A DNA stretch of 64,000 bases from Bacillota bacterium. GTDB taxonomy: Bacteria; Bacillota; Clostridia; Lachnospirales; Lachnospiraceae. The position numbers and the translations under genes were made by a program. Location: positions 1 through 64,000 of the forward strand of contig JAEYLX010000051.1 of assembly GCA_023407575.1 (NCBI GenBank), read 5' to 3'. Below are positions 43,059-52,835 of the stretch, piece after piece (positions within the stretch are counted from its first letter, which is position 1; every line of letters begins with the position of its first letter). A model generated the notes under the pieces. That model ran no database searches and had not been told where the DNA came from. It saw nothing but the letters and a program-made list of their open reading frames with translations.

Positions 43059-44864
43059 ATGCTGTATACCCTTCTTATTAATGTGTTAAATATGAGCTTA
43101 ACTGCAAGCATCGTGATTCTTTTAGTGCTTCTGACAAGGCTTATTTTAAGGCGATCACCTAAGTTATTCTCCTATTTGTTATGGATGGTTGTCTTATTCC
43201 GTCTTCTGTGTCCTGTATCCCTTAATGTTAATATCTCATTTTTTAACCTTATCGATATGCCTACTGCCCAGAAAAACACTCTTGAATTTATTTCTACAAA
43301 CAACGAAATCCATGGAGCTCCCAGCACAGATTCTACGTTAACTAATGTTCTTAAGGCAGCTCAAGAAGTAACTCTAAATAGTAATACAACACTTAAGTCT
43401 GATTTACTTGAAGTCTTCTTTGTCATTGTACCCTACCTCTGGGTCCTTGGCTTTTTTGTAATGCTGATTTATAGTGTTCTCTCTCTACTAAAACTACATC
43501 GAAAGCTAATTGGTGCGGTACCTCTGCATGATAACATCTATGTTGCTGATTATATTACCTCACCTTTTGTGCTTGGTGTATTTCGTCCCAAGATATACAT
43601 CCCTTCTTTTCTTTCAAGTAAGGAGCAGGAATACCTTCTTTTACATGAGCAATATCACCTTCGTAGGTTTGATCATGTGGTAAAGCTTCTGTTCTTTCTT
43701 GCGTTATGCCTTCATTGGTTCAATCCAATGGTATGGATAGCGTTTATACTGTCAGTGAAAGATATGGAGATGAGCTGCGATGAAGCAGTATTGGCACGAA
43801 TTAGTGACGATATTCGTGTGGATTATTCTACCTCTCTGCTTAATTTTTCCACGGGACATCATGTTATCTCTAGCACTCCTCTTGCTTTTGGGGAAGGTGA
43901 TACCAAGAGTCGTATTAAGAATGTTTTAAGCTGGAAAAAGCCTTCTGTCAGGGTCACGCTGCTAGCTGCTGGTACCTGCATTATTCTTATCTTCTCTTTT
44001 GCACTCAATCCAAAAACTGGGGAACTCTACGCACCGGAACCTTTTGGACACACTTATCGTGTAACAAGTGTAATCTACAGTGCGCCTCAATATTCCTTTG
44101 CCTATACACCCGAAAATACGCCTCAATATTGTTTGTCCTCAGATTATGTATTAATGGTTAAAAATGATCTGTTGCAAGCAAGCGATACTGATGAATGGCA
44201 GCAACTAGGTTCTATGAATGAGGTAGTGTTAACCAAGAAGAATTTTGATAATTATTTTATGTTAGAGGCCACAGGTGGTTGGATTGGTAATGAAACAGTT
44301 GAACAATTTAGAAAGAACAACCGTCGGGCATATCAATTAATTCTGGACAACGATCCAAATCAAGTATCCTATTATGTTCTGTTACAAAAAAACGGTAATG
44401 TTTATTTATCCTATGGTTATAATTTTTCAGCAGATGAAGCAACGCATCAAAACACCGCTTCTATCCGGTGGCTTTTTCAAATGAACAGGACAGATGGCAT
44501 TTCTGTTATGGTTAAAACCAATGGTCAGGAAAGCTATTGCGAACCAGGTTGGTATCCAACTGGTCAATTTGATTTTAATTATAACTCCCTCGTCAGTGCT
44601 GTCATCTATGAGGAAGGTTCTTTAATAATATCTGTTAATGATGACAGCAATACATTAACTGTTGCTGAAGACTATTATACCTATACAAGCGGTACTGGAA
44701 GAATTGAAAAAGAAACCTATACACTTAACAAAAACGAAGATGGCAGCTTTGTTTTAGATATAATCCGCAGAAAAAATTTTAGGGATGAACTTGCCGTGTA
44801 TTATATCCCATATGACGGGGGAGTGTATGTATTTGAAATTCAGCTTCCTATTTCTTCAGACTAA
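43059..44864 (+). CDS. BlaR1-like M56 membrane metalloprotease sensor
   Basis: A 601-residue protein. The N-terminal half is an M56 domain with four membrane segments and the zinc motif HEQYH (about 195-199) plus the later ECSCDEAVLAR-like MEMSCDEAVLAR. The C-terminal 270 residues are extracytoplasmic but are not a penicillin-binding domain, so the signal is not obviously a beta-lactam. It should inactivate the BlaI-type repressor encoded just upstream. AGGAGG is 8 nt before the ATG at 43059; an ATG two codons earlier is too close. Confidence 0.8.
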   Translation: MLYTLLINVLNMSLTASIVILLVLLTRLILRRSPKLFSYLLWMVVLFRLLCPVSLNVNISFFNLIDMPTAQKNTLEFISTNNEIHGAPSTDSTLTNVLKAAQEVTLNSNTTLKSDLLEVFFVIVPYLWVLGFFVMLIYSVLSLLKLHRKLIGAVPLHDNIYVADYITSPFVLGVFRPKIYIPSFLSSKEQEYLLLHEQYHLRRFDHVVKLLFFLALCLHWFNPMVWIAFILSVKDMEMSCDEAVLARISDDIRVDYSTSLLNFSTGHHVISSTPLAFGEGDTKSRIKNVLSWKKPSVRVTLLAAGTCIILIFSFALNPKTGELYAPEPFGHTYRVTSVIYSAPQYSFAYTPENTPQYCLSSDYVLMVKNDLLQASDTDEWQQLGSMNEVVLTKKNFDNYFMLEATGGWIGNETVEQFRKNNRRAYQLILDNDPNQVSYYVLLQKNGNVYLSYGYNFSADEATHQNTASIRWLFQMNRTDGISVMVKTNGQESYCEPGWYPTGQFDFNYNSLVSAVIYEEGSLIISVNDDSNTLTVAEDYYTYTSGTGRIEKETYTLNKNEDGSFVLDIIRRKNFRDELAVYYIPYDGGVYVFEIQLPISSD

Positions 44865-44932
44865 GTGTAAGCATTAACCAGTTTTCTTTACTCATGGTAA
44901 AATATAAAGAAATGTATCGAGGAAGGAGTATT

Positions 44933-45064
44933 ATGGGACATATACTTATTGTTTAAGATGAGCAAACGATTAGTGATCTAATTTTAATGAACTTAAAAAT
45001 GGTTGGCCATTCTGCTGTTCAAGCCTTTGACAGTTTATTGTCGGGAGGTTTTTACGTAATCTAA
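44933..45064 (+). pseudogene. Truncated, decayed response regulator
   Basis: With GGAGTATT upstream, the frame reads MGHILIV, a TAA stop where the receiver Glu/Asp is expected, then DEQTISDLILMNLKMVGHSAVQAFDS and a stop. This is the N-terminus of an OmpR-type receiver with a nonsense mutation and loss of everything downstream. Confidence 0.7.
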
Positions 45065-45078
45065 ATTTCCTTAAAAAG

Positions 45079-45161
45079 TGGATGGGGCAGGAATCGAACC
45101 TGCGGTGTTTCCATGTGGGTGATTTACAGTCACTTGCCCTCGCCGCTAGGCATACCCATCC
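45079..45161 (-). tRNA. tRNA-Tyr(GTA)
   Basis: 83-nt class II tRNA with a long variable arm. Acceptor stem GGATGGG/CCCATCC, discriminator A, anticodon loop CTGTAAA (anticodon GTA), T arm CAGG-TTCGATT-CCTG. 3' CCA not encoded. Confidence 0.93.
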
Positions 45162-45165
45162 ATAT

Positions 45166-45236
45166 TGACTCCCAGGGGATTTGAATCTAGCATTAACAGC
45201 TTGAAAGCTTAATGTCTGACCTTTAATCAGGGAGCC
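45166..45236 (-). pseudogene. Decayed tRNA-like sequence
   Basis: 71 nt of tRNA length with a good acceptor stem (GGCTCCC/GGGAGTC, one G-U), a T-loop TTCAAAT at the right place, and a loop CTTTCAA where the anticodon would be TTC (Glu). The T stem and anticodon stem no longer pair, so it is probably non-functional. Confidence 0.45.
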
Positions 45237-45275
45237 CTACTAGATTCACCCATGGTGGATTTCTTTTACCTGCGC

Positions 45276-45530
45276 TTAAGCAGTTACTTGTCTCTTTTGA
45301 TTCACATCAATAACCAAGATATCATCTACCTGCACATTAAATACTGCTGCCAGCACCACCAGATTATCCACCGAAGGCAATGTAGTACCATGCTGCCACT
45401 TGTAGATTGCCTGAGGTGTTGCAAATCCAAACAAATCCTGCAAGTCCTTTACAGACATTCCGTTCTCATCCCTTAACCTTGTTATATTCATTCCCGTTTT
45501 AGCCAAATTGATTGTCGGAATATTAATCAC
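45276..45530 (-). CDS. Small XRE-family regulator (GTG start)
   Basis: An 84-residue Cro/C1 helix-turn-helix protein (TRLRDENGMSVKDLQDLFGFATPQAIYKWQHGTTLP) with only a short C-terminal tail. The start is GTG with GGAGG 8 nt upstream; a longer reading is not supported. It lies just behind the terminator of the 43-codon small gene, which leaves little room for an independent promoter. Confidence 0.65.
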   Translation of the reverse strand: MINIPTINLAKTGMNITRLRDENGMSVKDLQDLFGFATPQAIYKWQHGTTLPSVDNLVVLAAVFNVQVDDILVIDVNQKRQVTA

Positions 45531-45561
45531 TATTCTCTCCTCCTTCCTAAATAAAAGAATC

Positions 45562-45596
45562 AAAAAAACCGCCTACCTTTTATAAGATAAGCGGTT
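45562..45596 (-). terminator. Terminator or attenuator before the small XRE gene
   Basis: 13-bp stem with G-U pairs (AACCGCTTATCTT / AAGGTAGGCGGTT) around an ATAA tetraloop, followed by seven T on the minus strand. It ends the small 43-codon gene, and the XRE gene starts 31 bp further on. Confidence 0.8.
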
Positions 45597-45628
45597 CAAA
45601 GTCCCTGTAAATCTATAACAAACTAAAG

Positions 45629-45760
45629 TTAATCACACCGTTTGTCATAACGCATTATCTTATAAGAGTGCATGAAATATAAGCCCTGATAGCTGTTCAG
45701 TGCTTCATAACGTTCACTCTTACGGTAAGATAATACTAAAACTGTGTTCATCACTTTCAT
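45629..45760 (-). CDS. Unannotated small protein, 43 aa
   Basis: A 43-codon frame beginning MKVMNTVLVLSYRKSER with a basic, Tyr-rich tail ending RYDKRCD. AGGAAAGG precedes it closely, a promoter lies upstream (45834-45861) and a strong terminator downstream, giving a complete unit. No family recognised. It may regulate, or be regulated with, the XRE gene that follows. Confidence 0.5.
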   Translation of the reverse strand: MKVMNTVLVLSYRKSERYEALNSYQGLYFMHSYKIMRYDKRCD

Positions 45761-45833
45761 TTCCTTTCCTGGCACTCTATGTGCACTTCATTTTCTTTCT
45801 GGTGTTAATATATCATAGGATACCTTATCTGTC

Positions 45834-45861
45834 ATTATACTTGTGGTATAAATATTTACAA
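45834..45861 (-). promoter_or_regulatory. Promoter of the 43-aa gene
   Basis: Minus strand -35 TTGTAA (45856-45861), 16-bp spacer, -10 TATAAT (45834-45839). Confidence 0.55.
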
Positions 45862-45926
45862 TCATATTACTGGAGGATAAATGCCCTTTATCTTTATATT
45901 ATGTACTAATATCATTATATAAATAT

Positions 45927-46361
45927 TTATCGCAACAAAGGAACTGTCATGAAAAACAGTGCACAAACAAACAGCAAAACAACAATTCCCAGTACCAGAA
46001 ATCGAATTCTTGCCCAATTTACTGCCTTACGAATTGCAATTTGGGCCTCCTCATATTTTGAAATATAATGGCTATTCTTTTTCGAATTCAGGATTACACC
46101 TCCACTGCCATAGGTCTGCCCAACCCGACCTTTCTCATATTCTTTCAGCGTAACCTCCAACATCCCACTATACTTTTTATCTTGAGTCTCTACATAAAAA
46201 ACAGGTACTGGCTCATAGCCTCGTGCTGGTGTAGGCATTGCCTTTTGCAGGATATGAAGTTGATAAGGACCTCGGTACTCCAAATTCTTTCTTTTTAAGG
46301 TATGTCGCATCTTCTTCCATATATATTTTTGATTATAATATATACTATTTATTATCTTCAT
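45927..46361 (-). CDS. Hypothetical membrane protein, 144 aa
   Basis: A soluble N-terminal region with basic residues (KKMRHTLKRKNLEYRG) and a beta-rich middle (GYEPVPVFYVETQDKKYSGMLEVTLKEY...GQTYGSGGVILNSK), ending in one C-terminal membrane helix (ARIRFLVLGIVVLLFVCALFFMTV). Not recognised; DUF3592-like in layout. The annotated ATG has GGAG immediately adjacent, so a start 17 codons later is possible. Confidence 0.5.
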   Translation of the reverse strand: MKIINSIYYNQKYIWKKMRHTLKRKNLEYRGPYQLHILQKAMPTPARGYEPVPVFYVETQDKKYSGMLEVTLKEYEKGRVGQTYGSGGVILNSKKNSHYISKYEEAQIAIRKAVNWARIRFLVLGIVVLLFVCALFFMTVPLLR

Positions 46362-46484
46362 CTCCTTTAAGATATATTTCCCTTATAGTTTACATTAACT
46401 TAATATATTTGTAAATTCATAGAGTACACCTCTCTATAACACTGTAAGTCATAATTAACATGGATATAGCTCTAAGTGAAAGAG

Positions 46485-46529
46485 ACTGTAACAGGAGCCG
46501 TTCAATCTATGAATTGCTCCTGTTACAGT
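46485..46529 (-). terminator. Terminator of the giant surface-protein gene
   Basis: 14-bp perfect stem ACTGTAACAGGAGC/GCTCCTGTTACAGT, 13 bp after the giant gene's stop. Confidence 0.75.
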
Positions 46530-46541
46530 ACTCCTGAATTA

Positions 46542-49500
46542 TTAGTATATTTTAATATTGTTTAATTCTAAAGGTATTTGTGGTGTTGATACTACAAACT
46601 GTAAATCAAGTCTTGATCCGCTGTAGATATTACAATTATAGCTCTTTCCCTTTATCACATAGTGATTTCCTTTATGCTCAACAATATCCGCAGTATAAAA
46701 TTGAGTTATTGTTCCATCAAAATCAAATTCCAACGTCCAATCCACCAGTTTCTGACTGCTATTGTTTTTAATAGTAATAAACCCTTGGTATGCCTCATTC
46801 CAAGCAGAGGTAAGAGTATAAGTCACCTCACAATTAATATTATCTGGTATTGTATTGGCATTATATAAGGAATAATTCACAGGCGCATTTACTTGTCCCG
46901 TATACTCTCCAGTAAATCCAATCACTACAGATGCACCCGGATTAATAAATTGATTCCAGTCTGCAAATCCAATCAAATAATTCTGACCTGTATGCTCTTT
47001 CATTGATGCATTCCATATATTGTTGATCTTAAAATCAGTTTCAAAAGCTAGATTCCAATTACGAATTACTTTATCACTTATATTTGTTAACACTATTTCA
47101 CCTTGGAAACCTGTATTCCATTGATTTGTAACTCTAAAATCAGCCGTATAGTTTGGTTCTTCTTTCTCTGTAATTATATAGTCAAACACGGCGATTTCGC
47201 TATCTTCCATACCCTCACCGATTGCATATGCCTTTATTGTCATGGAATGCTCTACAGCTATTGGCTCCACATAAAGGTTTGCCCCGCTTGCTTCTTTCGG
47301 ATCACTTCCATCCGTAGTGTAATAAATCTGAGCATTTTCACCAGCAGACAAAATCACCGATTGCGGTGTATCATAAGTGCCGGAAACAGGAGATGCTGTC
47401 GGTGCCTCACATGTTTCTTTCCCGATAACATATTCAAATACAGCAATCTCACTATCTACCATATCTTCTCCTGCTGCAATTGCCTTGATTATAGTACTCT
47501 TCTCAACAAGTATTGGTTCCGTATAAAGGAGGGTGCCAGGCGCATCCACTACAGGGTCAGTTCCATCCAAGGTATAATAAATTGCTGCGTTTTCATTGGT
47601 TGTCTCCAACGTTACGTATTGCTCTGTTTCATATTCTCCACCTGCAGGAGTAGCAAACGGTTTAAGCAATCTTGCTGTATTTGTTCCATCAACAACAACT
47701 TCATTGGAAATTCCCCAGCCTTCCTCATCTACCACATAGACAGATAGAGTGCCTCCTTCCATATCAATACCCGTCAAGTCAACTTCGTACGACTGTCCAT
47801 AGAAGCTCCCCTGTACAATTTCCTGACCATAAATAACTACTTGGTCATCCTCTGTCTCATGACGGATACATAATAATCCTGATACTTCCTCTGGCAAATT
47901 ATTGTCTACGTTCAGTATCATAGTATTTCCTACAAGTGCAACATCAGAAACTGTGAGGTGATCTCCAAAATAAGGGTTAGGCAAATTCGTGAAGTTATAA
48001 TCTAACACGCTCATTGTATTATAATCATATACTCTAATGTATATCAGCTGATCCAAAATACTTTCTCTGGTAAATATGTTTTCTAGAATTGCATAATCGA
48101 ATTCTACATGGGTGGAGTCTTGTTTATTAATAGAATCAATTACTGTTGCAGCTTTAACTGTTTCATTTTCTCCATCGCTTTCGATCATCTCAATATAAAG
48201 TGCGTCTGAATCAACATATCCGCTGTTATTAACCTGAACACTGACTGTTCTTGCATCCTTGGTTCCTGTTATACTTAATCCGCTAAGTTCAATCAATGCT
48301 TTGCCTAACGAAACATTAGCACTGTTATCTGCCAGCTTAATATCCGTATGATTTAGCGGTAATACATAGACTTCAAGATCATGAGCTTCAAATGGTGAAC
48401 TTAGCTGATAAGGAATTTCATAATATAACTTTTCTCCCGCTAAAATCTGCTCAGAAACCACTTGAGATTGAATTACTTCTCCATCACGTTTTAATTGTAG
48501 CTCGAATCCTTCCACCGCCTTTTGCCCTTTGTTTGCCACAAGTACACCAAGATCAATAAGTGCTCCTTCCGCAACCGAAGTTTCATCATACAGGACACTT
48601 CCTTCGATACCCAGGTCATAACCAGGTGTTTGCTGGAGTAATACTAAGTTGCATTCCCCATAAGGTGATGACTCTCCCTCGTAATTTTCTAATAAGTCAG
48701 CCAGAATGAATACTGCACATAGACTTCCATCCTTTGTGAGAATGGCATTCGTTTCACGAATACGATCCTGTTGGCTGGTCAGTTCACTTACATCTCCCCA
48801 TTCACGGGTCTCGGCATTATAATATACCGCCTTTAAGTTCGTGCTGAAACCATCCGTATCCTCCCATAAGATTACCTGATCTATTCCATTGGACAAGATA
48901 TCGAAATTCATTCCTGCATACTCAGAGATTTCAAGAATACGCTGGTCTTCCTGGTCTGCATTTGGTCTATAAACTATACTTCCGTCTTCATACCAATAAA
49001 GAGACACTACATCTTCATTTACTACTAATTTTGCATTTGCATCCATTAATTCATTGCTGGTTATTTGAATCGGCTCGTTATCTCCAACAATCAACATAAT
49101 TTCATCGTCGGAGAAATCCTCCAGCTGCCCGTTCCTATCTTTTGCATAGGCTATGTACAACTTACCATCGTTTATGACGGCACTTAAAGCACCCATATAT
49201 CCCGTTTCCGTGTGAACTTCTTCCGGCTCACTCCATCCAGCTGCCAAGAGAGAGGACTGGTAGATTGTATTCTCTCCCTCTACTCCAAAAATATCATTTT
49301 GGTTATTTCTGGTCCAAACGACTGCAACCGAATTATTGTCTGCTGCCAGAATTGGAGCTGATTCCATCTTTTGATCCGGTGCTGTAATTTGACTGATGGT
49401 AAATTTACCATCTTTAAATTCTGCCACCTTAATTCCTATGGTACTTGCTACCTCTTCCAGAGAAACTCCTTCTTCATAAACTACTTCTGAATTTTGCCAT

Positions 49501-52500
49501 GCAAGATATGCCACATTATCCTTAACTGTAACACATGGAGCAAAATCAGCAGTTCCGTCTTCTTCTACTACCTTAGGTTCAGACCAAGCATCTCCATTGT
49601 AATAGGAATAATAAAGAGAAGTTGCATTTTCATCCGTAGCTCGCTCGTTATTATGATCCAGCCATACTAACAAATATTTGCCTTGTCCTAATTCGGCTAT
49701 CTGAGGCTCTCCATACGGATAAACATTACTCTTTATATTCTGACTGCTCGTATTACTGTCCATAGCGTTAACAGCCCTTAAGTTGTTACCCGTAAAATAG
49801 GATGGAGCTTCAGCAAACTCTGTAGAGATCAGTTCCAGGTCGTCGTTTTGAATCGCCGCAATCGGTGATTGCATAATTCTGTTCCCATTCTTTGGATAAA
49901 CTGTAAAATCACTGATTGGCCAAGTCTTTTTCCCATTAATAAAAAAGAAGGCTTTATAGGATAAGTATAGGCTCGCTTTCAACGTGACCTTAAGGTCTCT
50001 TGGAGCCGAGAAGGCCGGACTGCTCAACGGTCTTAAATTAACTGTTCCTTTAATTTCTCCTTCCAGACCACCTTCTACCTTAGCAATACCAATATCTCCG
50101 CCAACGCCAAGCAATGGCTTTAATGCTAGTGAAATTTCACCAGAAACGTCTACACCTTTGCTTAAATTACCTGCTTCCAGCATCTTTACCTTTAGTCCTG
50201 CCTGAAGAGTTCCGGTTATGCTAAATCTTAAAAAGACTACTGGTGCCGGAGGGAATTTATATTTCAAATCAACTCCCGCAGTAAACAATACGCACACTTC
50301 ACCTGCACCAAAGGAATAGCCTCCTGTTGATGTTCTGTTAAATTCAACATAGCCAAAGATACTCTTATCTCCAGTTATTACCATTGGTCCACCCTTTTTT
50401 ATCAGGCTTCGATAGGTATTATAAAATTCCTGATTGGTCTTCTTACCAACACTGTTGACCAAGTTCTTAACTGTTCGATACGTACTTTTTCTTAATTGTT
50501 TTGCTTCTGCTGTTAAACGCCCAGAAGAATCTGTTTCATTGGATTTTGTTGGTTCATCAACATCACCAAAAGATGCGACATACTTGTCTTTGTCGTCATC
50601 GTAAACTAATTTAACTTTATTTCCAAAGGTTAACTTTATTCCAAGTGGTAAATCAAAAAGGTTCCATTGATGACCACCAAACGAAATTGTTGGACCTGCT
50701 TCTGTTATGTTGAAATCAATGTTGGAGGCCAGAGTAACCTGTGGCTCACTTTGTTGTACCGTCACGGTAATACTGGCTGTCATATTTTTGCTCGCTAAAG
50801 CAGCACTAATCGTCGCCGTTCCTTCTTTTAAGGCTGTAATTGATCCATTTGCTACACTTACAACGCTCGGATCACTGCTTTTCCAGGATTTAATTGCAGT
50901 GGCAGTGGCATTGCTAGGGATAAAGACTAAATAGTTCCTTAGATTCCTTGTATCTTTCACATCCATTGTTATTGTTTGTGGTGAAAAATACATAACTGCA
51001 ACCGGTATTTCTGCACCGGTTACTGTAACTCTACAACTGGCTACTTTCCCGCCAAGAGAAGCTTTAATATTAGCCGTACCAACTTTTTTAGCCGACACCC
51101 TACCGCTGTTACTTACAGTTGCTACAGCTGGATTATCGCTTACCCAGGTTACAGGACCGCTTAAATTACTCACTGTTGCAATTAAAGACTCACTCTTATA
51201 TACCTCTAGCTGTAAACTACTTTTATTTAAGGTTATAGAACCAGTCTTGCTTACTGTAACCTTTGGCAAGGATATCTGAAACTCTGTGGATTGACTGTTA
51301 CAATTCGTCGCGCTAAGAAGAACATTTCCCTCAACCACCTTAGCCACCTGTTGTGCTTGTGCTTTAACGGAGAAGGTTACAGCCTTTTCTACTCCTGCTG
51401 CAATATCCCCAATGCTCTTTGTTGCTCCTGATGTCCCTACCAGTACTAACTCTCCAGTAGCCGGCAGCGAAATATTTGCTTTCACATTTTTTGCTGTAAC
51501 GGTGCTATTATTTTTAATATATACGGTTACTGTAAACGGGTTAGATTCATAACTTCCGGTCTGTGAATTAGCAATTAAGGCTCTTGGCGCTACCACGCGC
51601 AAGGATAATTCACTTTCTTCATTTCCAGAATAAGAATCACCTATTCCATAAAAGGTCTCAACTATTCTCTGTCCTCCTGGTAGAATAGTTTTAGGGTTAT
51701 AATACATTGCAACAGCACTATCACCAGTTACGTATTGGCTACTGCTTACCGTATAATTCCATAAACTGTTATATATATTTCCCCAATAAGCAAACTGAAC
51801 CTTATCTGGTTTACTGCTTACACTTTTATAAAAACAACCATTTGCAATTACTGTAGGTCGTTCAAAGCTATCAAAAGCCTGCCAATACTGTGGTATATCA
51901 TTACCGGATAACTCAATCTCCTTTGTAACATTTCCTTTACCAGGAATTCTAAAAGGTACACCATCGTTATCACCCAGCATGGTATCCAACATGATACGAA
52001 CTCCCACGCTGTGATTTACAGTACCACTGTTTGCAATTATGTATTGAATTCGGGCCATATCTTTTCGACCCGTTGAATAATTCATATCAAATGTTACTAT
52101 CTGTTGAATTGTAACATCTCCTTGAACCATAGTTGCGATACATTTTGATCCATCTGGATTAAACAATACGCCTCCATTGGGATAGAACTTTATATCAACG
52201 CCATCAATACGCACTGTGGAATACGTTGTTGACGATCCGGGATAACCATAAAGTAATTTTTTATTATTGTCTGTAGAGGATGCCGGATCTCCACCGGTGG
52301 TCCCCAATGTGATATTTCCACTGCTAATAATACAGGCACCAAGGTATTCATTGCTCATGATATTACCGTTTAATGCTGTAGCTGCAAGCATTGCTGGACG
52401 GCTTAAGTCACCTTCATTGTTTTCTAAGCCACTTGCTATTTCTTCCTTCCATGCTGTGTAACTATCTTTATCAAAATTTGGATCTTTAATGGCGCTGTCC

Positions 52501-52835
52501 TCTAGAATAGTCTCGTCCGTTTTCAAACCTTGTGTTAGCTCTTGATCCTCATTACTATCTGTTTCAGATTGAAGTAATGAGGTCTCCATTAAGTTATTAT
52601 ATTGCTCTGTCTGTTGAAACTCGCCGGCTAACCTATAAACCTCATTATAAACACTCATTAGTTGGGCATCTGCCTGCTCCTGCAACTCTTCTTCTGTCAT
52701 ATCTTCTTTTGATTCTAAAGGTGCAATCTCGCTAACTACCTGTTCTTTTAATTCCCCGGCTCTAACTTCGTTAACAGGTACAAGTGTAAATAACATTGTT
52801 AATATTAATAATACTGCTATGATACGACCTTTCAT
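46542..52835 (-). CDS. Giant secreted cellulose-binding multidomain protein
   Basis: A 2097-residue secreted protein starting MKGRIIAVLLILTMLFTL, with the signal peptide ending near VRAG. Segments: an N-terminal beta-rich region; two Big2 domains (about 528-605 and 611-697); a large middle region with long beta-rich stretches; a propeller-like repeat region (about 1035-1400, repeated YLLVWLD/YLAWQN/VVWTRN strands); a CARDB-like domain (about 1405-1470); two chitobiase-type CHB_HEX domains (about 1727-1805 and 1807-1890); and two C-terminal CBM2-like modules (about 1892-1990 and 1997-2097, WNTGFQGEIVLTNISD and NEAYQGFITIKNNS). No catalytic domain, sortase signal, dockerin or SLH domain recognised. 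Start at 52835 has GGGAG 8 nt upstream; an in-frame TTG 36 codons earlier also has GGAGG. Confidence 0.8.
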   Translation of the reverse strand: MKGRIIAVLLILTMLFTLVPVNEVRAGELKEQVVSEIAPLESKEDMTEEELQEQADAQLMSVYNEVYRLAGEFQQTEQYNNLMETSLLQSETDSNEDQELTQGLKTDETILEDSAIKDPNFDKDSYTAWKEEIASGLENNEGDLSRPAMLAATALNGNIMSNEYLGACIISSGNITLGTTGGDPASSTDNNKKLLYGYPGSSTTYSTVRIDGVDIKFYPNGGVLFNPDGSKCIATMVQGDVTIQQIVTFDMNYSTGRKDMARIQYIIANSGTVNHSVGVRIMLDTMLGDNDGVPFRIPGKGNVTKEIELSGNDIPQYWQAFDSFERPTVIANGCFYKSVSSKPDKVQFAYWGNIYNSLWNYTVSSSQYVTGDSAVAMYYNPKTILPGGQRIVETFYGIGDSYSGNEESELSLRVVAPRALIANSQTGSYESNPFTVTVYIKNNSTVTAKNVKANISLPATGELVLVGTSGATKSIGDIAAGVEKAVTFSVKAQAQQVAKVVEGNVLLSATNCNSQSTEFQISLPKVTVSKTGSITLNKSSLQLEVYKSESLIATVSNLSGPVTWVSDNPAVATVSNSGRVSAKKVGTANIKASLGGKVASCRVTVTGAEIPVAVMYFSPQTITMDVKDTRNLRNYLVFIPSNATATAIKSWKSSDPSVVSVANGSITALKEGTATISAALASKNMTASITVTVQQSEPQVTLASNIDFNITEAGPTISFGGHQWNLFDLPLGIKLTFGNKVKLVYDDDKDKYVASFGDVDEPTKSNETDSSGRLTAEAKQLRKSTYRTVKNLVNSVGKKTNQEFYNTYRSLIKKGGPMVITGDKSIFGYVEFNRTSTGGYSFGAGEVCVLFTAGVDLKYKFPPAPVVFLRFSITGTLQAGLKVKMLEAGNLSKGVDVSGEISLALKPLLGVGGDIGIAKVEGGLEGEIKGTVNLRPLSSPAFSAPRDLKVTLKASLYLSYKAFFFINGKKTWPISDFTVYPKNGNRIMQSPIAAIQNDDLELISTEFAEAPSYFTGNNLRAVNAMDSNTSSQNIKSNVYPYGEPQIAELGQGKYLLVWLDHNNERATDENATSLYYSYYNGDAWSEPKVVEEDGTADFAPCVTVKDNVAYLAWQNSEVVYEEGVSLEEVASTIGIKVAEFKDGKFTISQITAPDQKMESAPILAADNNSVAVVWTRNNQNDIFGVEGENTIYQSSLLAAGWSEPEEVHTETGYMGALSAVINDGKLYIAYAKDRNGQLEDFSDDEIMLIVGDNEPIQITSNELMDANAKLVVNEDVVSLYWYEDGSIVYRPNADQEDQRILEISEYAGMNFDILSNGIDQVILWEDTDGFSTNLKAVYYNAETREWGDVSELTSQQDRIRETNAILTKDGSLCAVFILADLLENYEGESSPYGECNLVLLQQTPGYDLGIEGSVLYDETSVAEGALIDLGVLVANKGQKAVEGFELQLKRDGEVIQSQVVSEQILAGEKLYYEIPYQLSSPFEAHDLEVYVLPLNHTDIKLADNSANVSLGKALIELSGLSITGTKDARTVSVQVNNSGYVDSDALYIEMIESDGENETVKAATVIDSINKQDSTHVEFDYAILENIFTRESILDQLIYIRVYDYNTMSVLDYNFTNLPNPYFGDHLTVSDVALVGNTMILNVDNNLPEEVSGLLCIRHETEDDQVVIYGQEIVQGSFYGQSYEVDLTGIDMEGGTLSVYVVDEEGWGISNEVVVDGTNTARLLKPFATPAGGEYETEQYVTLETTNENAAIYYTLDGTDPVVDAPGTLLYTEPILVEKSTIIKAIAAGEDMVDSEIAVFEYVIGKETCEAPTASPVSGTYDTPQSVILSAGENAQIYYTTDGSDPKEASGANLYVEPIAVEHSMTIKAYAIGEGMEDSEIAVFDYIITEKEEPNYTADFRVTNQWNTGFQGEIVLTNISDKVIRNWNLAFETDFKINNIWNASMKEHTGQNYLIGFADWNQFINPGASVVIGFTGEYTGQVNAPVNYSLYNANTIPDNINCEVTYTLTSAWNEAYQGFITIKNNSSQKLVDWTLEFDFDGTITQFYTADIVEHKGNHYVIKGKSYNCNIYSGSRLDLQFVVSTPQIPLELNNIKIY

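Noticed and set aside
47103..47747. Plus-strand 214-codon frame inside the giant gene
   Set aside because: Antisense shadow of the CHB_HEX/CBM2 coding region, no ribosome binding site.
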